DNA from: Hoplostethus atlanticus
Lineage: Eukaryota > Chordata > Actinopteri > Trachichthyiformes > Trachichthyidae
Direction: 5' to 3'
Assembly (NCBI GenBank): GCA_034670405.1
Contig: JAXDDX010000011.1
Span: forward strand, 7,625,001-7,689,000
DNA length: 64,000 bases
The notes under the pieces were generated by a model. It made no database searches and was not told where the DNA came from. It saw only the letters and a list, made by a program, of their open reading frames with translations. Made by a program: the position numbers and the translations under genes. Below are positions 1 through 11,931 of this stretch, piece after piece. Position 1 is the first letter of the stretch. The number at the start of each line of letters is the position of its first letter.

Positions 1-289
1 GTATCTGCTTGGTGTTCTTTAGATTATCCTTGTAGGCAGAGATGCTGCCGGATATTTCTCCCTTTCAGCGCTGAACTGTATTAAATACTCATTGAATCCT
101 GAGACGTAGTTTGTTGCTGCTTTCTCCTTACGTTCATCACCACGACCAAGAAATAATTCCTAACAACACTGATATTCATTATCTCAAAATTTGACCATTT
201 TCATGCCTAAAAAAATTGTCTTTTTCATGGTGGAAAAGCCTCTGAAACAGCATTCAGACCAGTGGTTCTCATTCATTTGCTATCGATAC

Positions 290-619
290 TAGGGCTGCAT
301 CTAAAGATTATTTTTGTTACCGATTAATCTGCCGATTATTTTCTCAATTAATCGATAATCGTTTGGTCTATAAAACATTAGAAAACAGTGAAAAATGACC
401 ATCTTGATTTGTCTGACAAATAGTCCAAAACCTCAAAATATTCAATTTATTATAATGCATATTATATTATAAGGCAAATTTTCACATTTGAGAACCTGGA
501 ACAATCAAATCTTTGGAATTTTTGCTTGAAAAAGGACTTTTAATTGATTATCAAACTAGTTGCCAATTAGTTTTCTGTCGATCGACTAATCGATTAATCG
601 ACTAATCGTTGCAGCTCTA
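290..619. mobile_element. 330-bp hAT-type MITE with exact 8-bp target-site duplication
   Basis: The left end TAGGGCTGCATCTAAAGATT and the reverse complement of the right end, TAGAGCTGCAACGATTAGTC, form imperfect terminal inverted repeats. The flanks are identical 8-mers, ATCGATAC, at 282-289 and 620-627. An 8-bp duplication with TAGGGYTGCA-type ends fits the hAT superfamily. The interior is AT-rich with repeated CGATTAAT motifs and no coding capacity. It sits just upstream of the first coding exon of dpysl5. Confidence 0.85.
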
Positions 620-778
620 ATCGATACCAAACAGTATGCAGTTTTCATAGCGTCTGGTTGTAATGAAAACCTGCACACTGCTGGGCCTTCATGGCACATG
701 ATTGAAAACCATTACGTTTATGGAATGGAAGGAGCATTACTAATGCTACATATCCCTTTGTGTTCCTCTGATAGGACT

Positions 779-3700
779 ATGGCGGCCAATGCAGGGTCCA
801 TGCGTATCCTCATCAAGGGAGGAAAGGTGGTCAATGATGACTTCACCCAGGAAGCTGACGTCTACATTGAGAATGGCATCATTCAGCAGGTACTCCACAC
901 ACACGTGCACATACATAATGCATTTTTTTTTAATTTCTCTCTGTATATATTTCTCTTTCTGTCTTTCGCACATGCAAACACACACACACTGTATATTCAC
1001 AGGCTAATATACTGTATATCCTAGGGTGACTCATCACACAGAGACATGAAGAGAATGAATTATTCTACCTCCCTGACTCCACGTGATGATACTGTACACT
1101 ATATTCAGCTCACTGAGTTAGAAGGACACACAGTGCTTGCTGGTGCATCATGGTCAATTTCGGTAAACCTAAAATGTCTGCCAAAGGATTTCAATCTTGT
1201 TGTCATGGAAATGAGCATCGTTTCATGTGAGGAGGATGCATAAGACTCATAATGGGGTCAGGGTTCAATCAGAGTTGGATTCAATTGACGAGAATTGAAT
1301 TCTGAATGGTTCTTTATTCTTTATTCTTTTTTATTCTTTTATTCTTTTTTTTTTCATTTTAACAAATCATATGGTTCTTTGAACCATTATGGAAACCACT
1401 ATCCCAACCAAGGAGGTTATTTACCGGCTAAATGCAAGGGTGTTAATAAAAGCTGCGTGTTTGGTGTGTTCTCTGTCAGGTGGGAAAGGAGCTGATGATA
1501 CCGGGCGGGGCTAAGGTGATCGACGCCTCGGGGAAGCTCGTATTGCCAGGTGGAATAGACACCGCCGTGCATCTGGATCAGACCTTCATGAACGGCACCA
1601 TCCAGGATGACTTCTACAGCGGCACCAAGGTGCACACACACACACACACACACACACTGGGCCAGTCTACATGCCTGTGTTAATGCTGCGACACATTTGG
1701 AATCAAGAGACAGCTGTCATACGCAAAAAGAGCCCTGCCCCCTCCCCTCCTTATCCAAACACATTCCTGCTTCCAGCCCCACCAATAACCACTATATAAC
1801 ACTGTTGTCACTCTTACAACAGCTGTTACTAGTTTCTGAGAGATAGCAAAGGACACACACACACACAGCTGTTCCGTGTTCATTTGTACTGGGCTTACAC
1901 GTTCATTTCCTATGGATGCCCTCCAGAGATCCTCTCGAGACTCAAAGGAGAGGGGATATGATAGTTAGGAGTGGAGTGTTATCCCTTACAGCAGTAGCAT
2001 GCGTTGGGGGATGTGGCGGGAAGTCGCTCGTTGTTGTCATTGGGGGCTTTAGTCAAGAGTGTCAACTGGGCATGGCAAAGAGTGGCCAGATATGGTCTTC
2101 ATCATAATAGAGAGCTGCTAGTTTGGTGACCTTAATATGTTTATTTATCACATAGACCAAATAATATCTCTAAGTCATCAGTAATTGTTCCAAAAACGAG
2201 TCCATGTACTGTAAACGGGATAAAGGAAATGAAATAGTATGACCCAAAATGTGTTGCCGTGACATAAAATGTCCAGGCATTCTTGTGAATTTGAAAGTTA
2301 AAAAGCCTTTAATTGTAGAGGGATAAGACATTGAATGTGTCTTTTTAACTTTCACGGGTTCCCTGACTTTTTATACCATGAGAACACATTTGTGGTCACA
2401 ATTTCCTAAAGGGACTTTGCCATTTAGTGGGATTTAGTGAAAATGACAAGCCTGGCTTTAGTCTAATGGAATGCCAACTGAAGTGGGGTGAGGAGAGTTG
2501 GGGTGGTGGTTTGAATCCTCCATCCCCCCCCCACCCCTACCCACCATTGACCTTGCTACCATAGTAACCAACCCCCTAGCATGCATCCCCGCGTTCAGTG
2601 TGGAAATCAGGAAGCCCTCTAGTGTGTGTGTGTGTGTTAGCACACATGGATGGTATTGTACCACCAAGATGGTATTGTGTGGTCTCTATGGCGACTGCGT
2701 TACCGTGGCGATGGCTCGTGCAATTGTGAGCAAACCCGAAAACTATTCCTCCCCGCATCCTCTCCCCCATCCTCTCCCCCTTTTGACAAGTATGTTACTA
2801 TCTGAGCTGCCTGCTGCCTGTTGGATTTGCTTCCTAGTTAGACCCATGCTGCTGAAGTTTATTTTAGTTGAAATAGTTGCTATATGTGTGTTGGGAATGT
2901 AGAGAGGCTTTGCAGTTGCGTTACGGATCTGCTGGCCCCTTCATGGACCGGGCAAGAAAAAGAGAGATAGTTGTGGGCTGGGTGTAGGTCAGTTCAATAA
3001 TGCTATTAGTGAAAGGGAAGTGGTTGTGTTTCAAAACCAGTCTACAACCAGTTCTGCAACACAGTAGAAACAGCATAGAAACCTGTCTAACCACAGCACA
3101 CTAAAACACCTCATAATAATTCAGCGAACCAATATATATCGGTCTAGCCTCAATAGGAACCGGGCTGCACAGTTCCTTTGATGCCTGGGTAGGTAGGACA
3201 GGAGGAGGGGTGAGAGAGGCCAGGATGGTCCGCTGTAATGCGTCGTATGAGTGGGGCTGATAGAGGCTGATCAGAGAGTTGCCACAGTAAGCTGTCTGAC
3301 TGATAGCCTCTCCCAGAGCCAACATAGAGAGAGCCTCTCATCCTCTCAGATCATTCTCCCTATGCATGCTGTCTCGCTCAGTCTCTTTCTCTTTTTTCAC
3401 AGGGCGTTTTTTTCCCCCTCCATCTGATGTTCAGAGGCACTTTGGTCGTTTTTGCTGGCAATTTTATTGAATTATGAAATAATACATTGCATACTGGCAA
3501 ATAAACACTCAATATGTACCTGCTAAGATTTCTTTATGGTGCCGTTTTCCTCTCTCTGCAGGGTGAAATGCAAAAAAAGCGCACTCCTAATTATCGGGGC
3601 CATTTTTTGCCCCCTTTAGTTTTTTATTTAGTTTTATCTTTTTTACGAACTAAGGGACTTTTTGCCCCGAGCCCCGATTAATTTCTGACCCTGTCACCCA

Positions 3701-4848
3701 CCCAGAGTGAAACACACACACACACATATTCTTGCTCTCTCCCCTCTCTTCTCTTTCTCGTTCTCTCTCTGCCGGGGATTATCCTCACAGTAGGTGTTGG
3801 GGGTCTTTAATGGAGTGTGGGGGGGGGTTTCATTTTAAAACGCTGTCACCATCCAGATGTGTTATGAAGCCAGCACAGAATATTTTTGTCCCCCACTCGT
3901 CGTAGATGCCCAACAAAATGACACCCAGGTGTTTAGCATTAGCGTTGAGGAGAGCTTACACGGCTATTCCATCAGGAACATCCAGATGGTCCACACTCTT
4001 GCACAAAGGGAGTTTTTACACGTGAAATTTCCAGAAACCATGGAAAATGCTTGAATAATAACGGCAAGTGGGGCAAGTTAGGGAGTGGCAGAGTACTAAG
4101 TGAGTTTTGTAAAGCCAGAAGCCTCTGTAAGTAATCGCTGCGTCATTGGCTCTGATCGACAACCCTGTCAACCCTGCACAGATATACTGTGATCATTTTA
4201 TGCAACCGGGCAGGAAAAATCGTACTTACTGCCCCTTTAAATTAAAAATGAAGCCCGTTTTGAAACCCTTACACGTGTGGAAAGGAGGTTTTCAAGTGTG
4301 AAGTGGCTGCATGACCGTGTTTTTTTTTTTTGGACACATGAAAATCTCTCAGCACATTGTAGAACTGGTTAGTCTGGTTTCCATGTTGGGTCAGATGGAC
4401 GGTTTCATTCCACTCAGCATCAGCGTACGTGGGCTCATATTAGAACACATTGTGTACCTGTCTGGCAGCGACAATTTGAACATCCCTCAAAGGTTTAAAG
4501 TTCTAAAATTAGATTGTTGATTTGTGCCATGTTTCCGGTACGATAGAGAGTCGACAGTTGCAGATGCAGGCTGAAGAGAAGCGACGGGCTGGAATGAAAG
4601 GCGTTTCAACCAGCTGACAGCTTCTTTATTCCAGCTTGGCACAGGAAGGCACACAGTCTGCTGCTGGCCTCGGTAAACCCTCACACTGAGGAAGATGCGG
4701 TGCATGCGCACACACACACACACACACACTGGGCTGTGCAGTGTGTGTCCGTCAAACATGATATCTCAGGTGATATTTCAAACTTTTAACACCACCGGTC
4801 CGATTTTTAGTCTGATTCATCATTTTGTGGTGGACTTACTTGTCCTTG

Positions 4849-4912
<64 letters not shown>

Positions 4913-7900
4913 GAGATCGATGATACTCCACTCTTCATACACTCGCACACACGCAAGACCACAGATGCTGATGCTGCGGATGATTCGGTCTGGTTGCTAT
5001 GGTAATAGGAAATCGGAGAGCTCGCTGGCTGGCAGAGCTGTCAGTCAAAAACACAGCGGTCCCGCCTCCGTCTGAGGCATGTCTGGAGGAGCCGGTCCAC
5101 ACTGGCGGACACGGAAAGCAGGGCTGCGTTCGGACTCACTTTCAGTCCGTTCGGGGTGTGGCTTTTCTCTTTTGAGGCCGCTACAAAGAAATGAACGAAA
5201 TGCTCTGCCATTGGTGAATTGCAGTTTTGGACTGAAAATGAAAATGAATCGAGCCAACCCTGAGAGAGAAAGAATAGGAGAGCCTCAGTTGCAGGGTTGT
5301 ATGTGAGAGATAGGGACATGAGACATATTGAAAAATGTTCATCGTCGTTCATAAATAAATGTTCTTCACTCGTTTCGCAATTTCCTCGCTAGACTCTGAG
5401 GTATGGCAGTGTGATTTTGGATGGAGGGAGGAGGAGGAGGAGGAGGAGGATAGGGACATGCGATAGGCATAGCTGAGCAGTATCTGTGTTGTCATGGCTA
5501 CGCTAACGTGTCATCTACCAATCGAAACCAGCAGAGCCAAGTCGCCGCAAACACTCTCCCTCCACCTCATTCGCTTTCCCTGCCTGTCCCATTCTTCCTC
5601 CTCCTCCTCTTCCTCTCATCCTTTGTCCCCAACTTCCTCCTTCCCTCTTTTCCCTCCATCCATCTTCGTCTCCTCTTTTTTATCTTCCTCCTTCCCCTTC
5701 TCCGGCTTGCTGCTGCTGAAAAACCTGATCTCTATTACAGATACACTATGGATTATGGATGCTGATGTCCTGACATTACAGACAACATATCATATCGTAA
5801 CAAATCATTTAATTTAGTAGTCCCAACATATTTTTCCCAATTTATTTTTCATAAATCAAGTGAGAAAAATCAGACAAGAGATATGTGAGATCATTTTCCT
5901 TTGCCTTTTAAAGATTTCTGACCTGTTTAGATGGAGGTTTGCCGTGTGACTTGTCGCTGTCGTGTTTGATGTGAACAACAGTTAATGAGTGTGGCTCAGC
6001 GTCAGTGTGATGAACAGAGTCTCTCTGCTTCACAGTGGATTCACTGTTCTCTAATCACTCTCTCTTTCCTCCCCCTCTGCTTCCCTCCTTCTTTCTGTCT
6101 TTTTTTCTCTCTCTCTTCCCTCTTTCCTTCCTTGTTTCCTTCCCCCCTCTCTTCCCCCTTCCTCCCTCTCTTCCTTCCTTCCTCTCTTCCTTTCTTCCTT
6201 CCTCCCTCCCTTCCTCTCTCCCTCCTTCCCTCCCTTTCTTCCTTTGTCCCTCTTCTCTCTCTCTTCCCTCCTTGTTCCCTCCATCCCTGTCTCTCCTCCC
6301 TCCTCTCTCTCTTCCTCCCTCCCTCCCTCCTTGTCTCTCCTCCCTCCTCTCTCTCTTCCTCCCTCCCTGTCTCTCCTCCCATCTCCCTCACCCCTCAGGC
6401 GGCTCTGATGGGTGGTACGACCATGGTGGTGTCTCTGGTCCTGCCTGAACAACACTGCTCCCTGCTGGACGCCTATGAGCAGTGCCGGGCTCTGGCTGAC
6501 GCCAAGGCCTGTTGCGACTACGCTCTGCATGTGGGGGTGACTTGGTGGGGTCCCAAGGTAAGACACACCTGACACCAATACAAAGATGGGTCGAGGTGTG
6601 AGATGTACCACTCTGCAGGGCTCTCTGGAAGGACAGGGATGGAGCTAGACGGATGGGTTTTTGTGCAGGAGGATGTTGCACTATGCCAACCCTCGGTCAA
6701 ATAGCCCATTTCCTTTATGTGTAAAATGTGTAGTGACCTAGATTAAACCTCAGCAGAACGAGGTTAACGCACACGCTCATTAGACTCATTAGGCAGATTC
6801 ATGAGTCAACGTGGCTCTCGCAACCCTTGGCGGTCATGTCTGCGCTATTGCCTGCAGCTTTTCTGCATATGCCACAATATGATTATATACAGTCATTTAT
6901 TTCACGTCAGACTGTCAAACACTAAGCTGTTGATAGCATGTTCGTAAACCTCTCGGAAAGCAGCTCAACCTATTTCCACCAACCATAGTCTCCAGTCGAA
7001 AACAAGGCTCCGGCGTGCCAGGGCGGGGCCGATTAGCGGTGTTTTTTGATTGGTAGAAAATGCTTGTTTGAAAATGTTCATATTGCCTGTGAGCTCAGTG
7101 CAGGGAGGCTTTAATTTTGAAACTTTTTGAAGCATCCAACAGTATTGCATCATTGCTCCACAAAGCCAAGATTCATAGGATATATAGAATAAGTGTATAG
7201 TATGATTTTGACTGCTGTTTGCTAACAAACACCAACACAATGAATCATCCCCCATCTTTGCTGATGGTGCTATGGCCCATGTAGGTTGGCTCAGTGGCCT
7301 TTCAAACCATTTACTGCAATAGTGAGAGGATATGTGAGCTTTCTGTGTGCCTAATCTCTCTGAGGGTTTGTGATAGTCGCCAGTGTGAATGGAATGTGAT
7401 CTCCTGCTGGCTGCTCTCCAAGCTCATTTCATGCCCCATATAACACACACACACATAAAGAGTCACTCTCTCTATACCAATATTCACACTGGCTAATGCA
7501 CAACTGCACTCTCTCCCTTTGCCAATACAAAACAAATGAAGGAGTCGGCTGTGCTCGGCCCAGAGAACAAATTCAAACTGTCCCCCCTTGACCTTCGCCC
7601 TCTGACCGCCAGGTGCGTAACGAGATGGAGACCCTGGTGAGGGAGCACGGGGTCAACTCCTTCCAGATGTACATGGCCTACAAAGACATGATGATGCTGA
7701 AGGACTCTGAGCTCTACCAGACGCTGCAGACCTGCAAGGACATCGGGGCGATCGCACGCGTCCACGCCGAGAATGGAGAGCTGGTGGCGGAGGTACACAC
7801 ACACACACACACACACACTTCCTTCTTCACGTCCTCCTTCCTCCCTCCATGAGCCTTTCTGTGTGACTCACACACACACACACACACACACACTCATTTC

Positions 7901-10900
7901 TATTTTCTACAGCTCTATTCCAAAAGGAGATATCCACCATTGTAAACACCTACTCTGACAAAGTTGTTTGCTAGCATGAAAGTAAAACTCACCATTGATT
8001 ATTATTAAAGGTATTAGCTATTTTGGGTACTGAAATGACAGAATTATAACATTTTAGAGGCTGTAATCACCTGTGTTTTGACTTAGTTGTGTGTGCGGTG
8101 TGTGTGTGTGTGTGTGTGTGCGTGTGTGTGTGTGTGTGTGCTCTCAGGGTGCCAAAGAAGCTCTGGATTTGGGCATCAGTGGTCCTGAGGGTATCGAGAT
8201 CAGCCGACCAGAGGAGGTGAATTTCTATCTTCTGGACCATTTTATTAATCTTATTGTCCCCTACACGGTCATTTTAGCACTGTGTTTCAGCATTTAAAAA
8301 TGTGCACTTATTGACCTTAAACTTATTGATTTAAACTCAACCATGATATCTTAGACACCACTGGTCCAATTTTGTCAAAACTTGGTGGGATGAGGCGTTT
8401 TGGTGTTCTGGCGCTTAAAAATTACACTAATTGGTCTAATGAGGGCGCTATAAGTGAAGGTCAAACTAATTTGCTAATTCCTACAACATTAAGTCCAATT
8501 ACACTACATCCAGCTTTCCTTAAAAATTGCACTTAGTGGCCTAATAGGGGGCGCTGTAATTAAAGGTCAAGTCTGATTCTGATTTAGCCAAACTTGGATC
8601 AGTGGTGTCTGAGATACGATGCCAGTGGGGGACGACATGTTTTCTGTCGCCATGGTCTATTGTTGTGCTTAATGTACATTGCTCTGGATTTAATGCCTAA
8701 AATATAATTGTATGTTTAGTACATATGACAATTCTAATTGTGTGATTATTTGTCTGTCATATTCCTTTCCACAGCTGGAGTCAGAGGCTACTCACAGAGC
8801 CGTCACCATCGCCAACAGGGTATAGTATAGGATTTTAACATCCAGTCTGTGTATGGGTGGCCATATGTTCTCGAATAAATGAATGCATGTACTCGTGATT
8901 GCAGGCCCACTGCCCGATCTACCTGGTGAACGTATCCTGCATGTCTGCTGGAGACATGATCGGCGCTGCTAAGATGCAGGGTGAGTAGCTCGCCAAAAGG
9001 ACGGGGATGAGGATAAGGATGTACTTGCAACAGCTCACCTTCCCCCTCCTTCTTCTTCGTCTCTCTCCAGGTAAGGTGGTCCATGCGGAGACCACAGTAG
9101 CCCACACTGTGCTGAATGGGATGCAGTATTACCACCAGGACTGGGCTCATGCCTGCCGCCCATGTCATCGCCCCTCCTCTCCGCCTCGACCCCAACACAC
9201 CCAACTACCTCATGGGCCTGCTGGGCAAGTATGTGCATACCACACGCAGAAACATATTGCTATTGTCAGGCAAAAAGATAGATCTTAAGAAGTTACTTTA
9301 GAGGAAATATCAGGAAGTTCTTAAAAGGTTCTCAAGTGCAATTTCCCAATATTTTCTTAAGGTTAGTGTCATCTCTTGCAAACTTACTTACTTAGGAACT
9401 CACTACTCACTCCCATGCAAAGAAAATGTATGCAGTCATGGTGCTGTAAAGCGTTTTGGCTAAAAATATCTATTATCTAATATCTATATATATATATTAC
9501 TTTCATCTGCATTTCCTGTTTCCAGTGACACTCTGAGCGTGGTGGCGTCTGAGCACCGTCCCTTCAGCACCAAGCAGAGAGCTCTGGGCAAGGAGGACTT
9601 CACCAAGATCCCCCATGGAGTGGCAGGTGTCCAGGACAGAATGAGTGTCATCTGGGAGAGGGGAGTGGTACGTATACACACACACGCACACACATACCTA
9701 CAAGCATTGTTCGTGTTACCACCCAGAAAGCATTTGATGGATGATATGCAGGAGGGGGTCAACATCAACCCAAATAAGCACATAACACACAACATTTTCA
9801 CAATATGATATTATGGCATGGTGAAAGTTCATTTTAAAACAGATTCGGAAACTGCAGGTAGCAGTTATGGACGACTACAGACTCAACTCTCATTTTGGCA
9901 CTGTCTCTACACAGGTTTTCAACATTGGTGCAGGCCGTCGTATCAACTTATATTCAACATCAAACTGTTTCATAGTAGCTTTGTAAGGGGATTCCACAGG
10001 CTTATATTTATTCCCCAACATTAACCCCAACCTTAACCTGAACCAAGCCCTGATTTCTGATCCTTTTCAAAGTAAGGACTGACAAAAAAAAATCCTCCAG
10101 GTGGCAGGAAAGATGGACGAGAACCGCTTTGTTGCGGTGACGAGCTCCAACGCAGCAAAGATCTACAACCTGTACCCACGCAAGGGTCGCATCATCCCCG
10201 GGGCCGACGCCGACGTGGTGGTCTGGGACCCTGACGCAACAAGGTACGCAACGGTATTTACAACAAAACACTCACAGACATGAGTGTATCGTCTACATAC
10301 ACTTACACTTTGGGCTTCTCAGGCCAAAAAGTCATTGCTTGTTATTCGTTTCAAAAGTAATGTTATTACTTTGTTGATGTCCAATGTTCTTGTCCTTTTA
10401 CTGGATGAATAATTTGTTACACTACTCGTTGCTGGGGAAAGTAGTAATATTACTTCACCACCCAAAGCTGGTGCGCACACACCTACACAGACACACATGC
10501 TGATGCCCCTTTTCCTCGGTGCAGGACGATCTCCGTAAGCACTCAGGTGCAGGGAGGGGACTTCAACCTGTATGAGGGGATGCGCTGCCATGGTGTTCCC
10601 CTGGTCACCATCAGCCGGGGCCGTCTGGTGTGTGAGAACAATGTGTTCATGTGTGCCGAGGGCTCGGGAAAGTTCTACCCCCTGCGCACCTTCCCCGACT
10701 ACCTCTACAAGAAGATGGTACAGAGAGAAAAGGTGTGTTCACATTCCTGAATCTGTTCTGCACTGTATCAAGCTACACTACTACAAGGTTAAGGTTGGTG
10801 GGAAACACTGGTTGAAATGTGCCTTAAAGGGAAATCCACCCTGAAACACTGTGATAGTGAAACACCTTTTCCCTTTCACGCAGGTAAGGTACACTCAACT

Positions 10901-11931
10901 TATTCCTGATATGTTCTCTCTCGTATGTAGTGAATGTCAGGCTAAACTCCATTAAAAAATCCCCTGGCCATTAGCAGCATACATATAAAAATAGAAAATA
11001 GAGAGTCCCATAACCAACAGCTGAGAGCAACACGTTCAGGCCCATTCCCTGGGAGTTGTCGAATGGCATTCTGGGAAATGTAGGAAGGGAAATTGGCACC
11101 ACCAAAAAAGTAAATCACAACACTTCACAAAATAACTCAACAAAATAACAGCGCAAGAGGATCCAAGGACGGCTTTTCCTTAAAGTGGTAATCTGCGAGA
11201 TCCTCGTTTTACTTATTTTCCTCTCTCCTCTCTGTTTCAGAATCAGGCCTTGAAAGGGGTTGACAGGGATCCCTACTCCGGAGATGTGGCCAAGGTGGCC
11301 AACTCTATGAAGAAGGAGCTCGGGTTGGGCCCCATAGATGGAGAATCATCCAACAAGCCCTGTCCTCGGGTGCACCAGGGGGTCAGAGACCTCCACGAGT
11401 CCTCATTCAGCCTCTCAGGTTGGTTAGAATACTATGAATTAATTTGTGCTTATTTTGATAAGCACTATAACATGCTTTGCAATAAATAAATGTGAAACAA
11501 ATGGGGGAATTAAAGCTGCACGTGGAAACTTCACATGTTGGTCAGCCCCAAATGGCAACAAGAGGTAACTTTATGAGTTTTGAAGACTTCAAACCCCAGA
11601 AATCTTGTAAGGTGACGTCAGTAAAGCCCACGCTTACTGGAGTACCGTGCCTGTCTCCAGAATTTCATATAGGCAGATAGGGTGAATCTACAGTCTCAAT
11701 TAGGGGGGGTGGTACACTTCCTTTAGCAGCCCCACTTCCTCTTGCATCTATCTTGCATTATTGCTGTTTAGCAGCAATGTAGTGACAATCTGACTTTAGG
11801 TTTTTAGAATGCATTTAAATACGTTTTTGTGTCTTTTTGTCTCAGGCTCACAGGTGGACGACCATGTTCCTAAGAGGTCCTCAGCTCGTATCCTGGCCCC
11901 TCCTGGCGGTCGCTCCAGTGGTATCTGGTAA
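779..11931 (+). CDS. dpysl5: dpysl5 (CRMP5), collapsin response mediator protein 5; 13 coding exons, one frameshift
   Basis: Exons: 779-889, 1480-1629, 6399-6557, 7613-7792, 8148-8216, 8775-8819, 8905-8980, 9071-9228, 9526-9667, 10101-10243, 10525-10732, 11241-11418, 11846-11931. All junctions are GT-AG and in phase. The protein would be about 567 residues (human 564). It begins [17 protein letters not shown] and ends [15 protein letters not shown], which is diagnostic of CRMP5 rather than CRMP1-4. CRMPs are cytosolic tetrameric relatives of dihydropyrimidinase without its hydrolase activity; they regulate neurite growth and microtubules. The metal-binding HxH is absent here ([11 protein letters not shown]), as expected for the family. 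The start ATG lies 4 bases after a TAG acceptor (773-774), so the 5' UTR exon is upstream, in or before the window. Oddity: exon 8 has 10 bases (9151-9160) between two His codons where the family has three Ala codons (9 bases), so the frame shifts by +1; the later exons are intact in the shifted frame. Sequencing error is the simplest explanation. It could be dpysl5a or dpysl5b. Confidence 0.95.
4852..4908. repeat. (CA)n microsatellite, about 28 units
   Basis: An uninterrupted CA run in dpysl5 intron 2, the longest dinucleotide tract in the window. It is probably polymorphic. Confidence 0.95.
6050..6392. repeat. 340-bp polypyrimidine tract next to dpysl5 exon 3 acceptor
   Basis: The plus strand is almost only C and T (CTTCC, CCCTCC and CTCTCT motifs), with approximate internal repeats at about 6290-6380. 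It ends at the CCCCTCAG acceptor of exon 3 (exon starts 6399). A second, shorter pyrimidine-rich block lies at 5575-5710. Long homopurine-homopyrimidine tracts can form triplex DNA. Here the tract also supplies an extreme polypyrimidine tract for splicing. Confidence 0.85.
7797..7892. repeat. two (CA)n tracts directly after dpysl5 exon 4
   Basis: CA runs at about 7795-7818 and 7869-7892. The first begins within the donor region of exon 4 (GTACACAC), so the 5' splice site is embedded in the microsatellite. Confidence 0.9.
8097..8141. repeat. (GT)n microsatellite at the dpysl5 exon 5 acceptor
   Basis: A GT run that ends 7 bases before exon 5 (CTCTCAG, exon starts 8148). It therefore takes the place of much of the polypyrimidine tract. 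Confidence 0.9.
8342..8622. mobile_element. MITE-like element with 33-bp inverted arms and internal direct repeats
   Basis: The left arm, from 8342, contains ATCTTAGACACCACTGGTCC. The right arm, ending near 8622, has the reverse complement ATCTCAGACACCACTGATCC. Inside are two diverged direct copies of a block with CTTAAAAATT, GGTCTAAT or GGCCTAAT, and GGGCGCT (about 8414-8464 and 8519-8571). There is no coding capacity. It lies in dpysl5 intron 5. Confidence 0.6.

Larger units (their letters stand above)
1630..6398. other. dpysl5 intron 2 (4.8 kb), repeat-bearing, no gene seen
   Basis: A large intron between the second and third coding exons. It holds CA microsatellites at 1632-1656, 4709-4728 and 4852-4908, a possible imperfect inverted repeat at about 3562-3700 (arms containing AATTATCGGGG and AATTAATCGGGG), and two long pyrimidine tracts near the 3' end. 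The open frames here are low complexity (Thr-His, Ser-Leu-Pro-Phe) and I see no conserved protein in them. Confidence 0.7.

Noticed and set aside
4695-5075. 126-codon frame with a long Thr-His run
   Set aside because: Produced by the CA microsatellite; no conserved sequence and it lies inside a dpysl5 intron.
6035-6611. Long overlapping open frames on both strands rich in Ser/Leu/Pro/Phe or Arg/Glu/Gly
   Set aside because: They are translations of the homopyrimidine tract, which lacks stops because of its composition. They overlap the real dpysl5 exon 3 in another frame.
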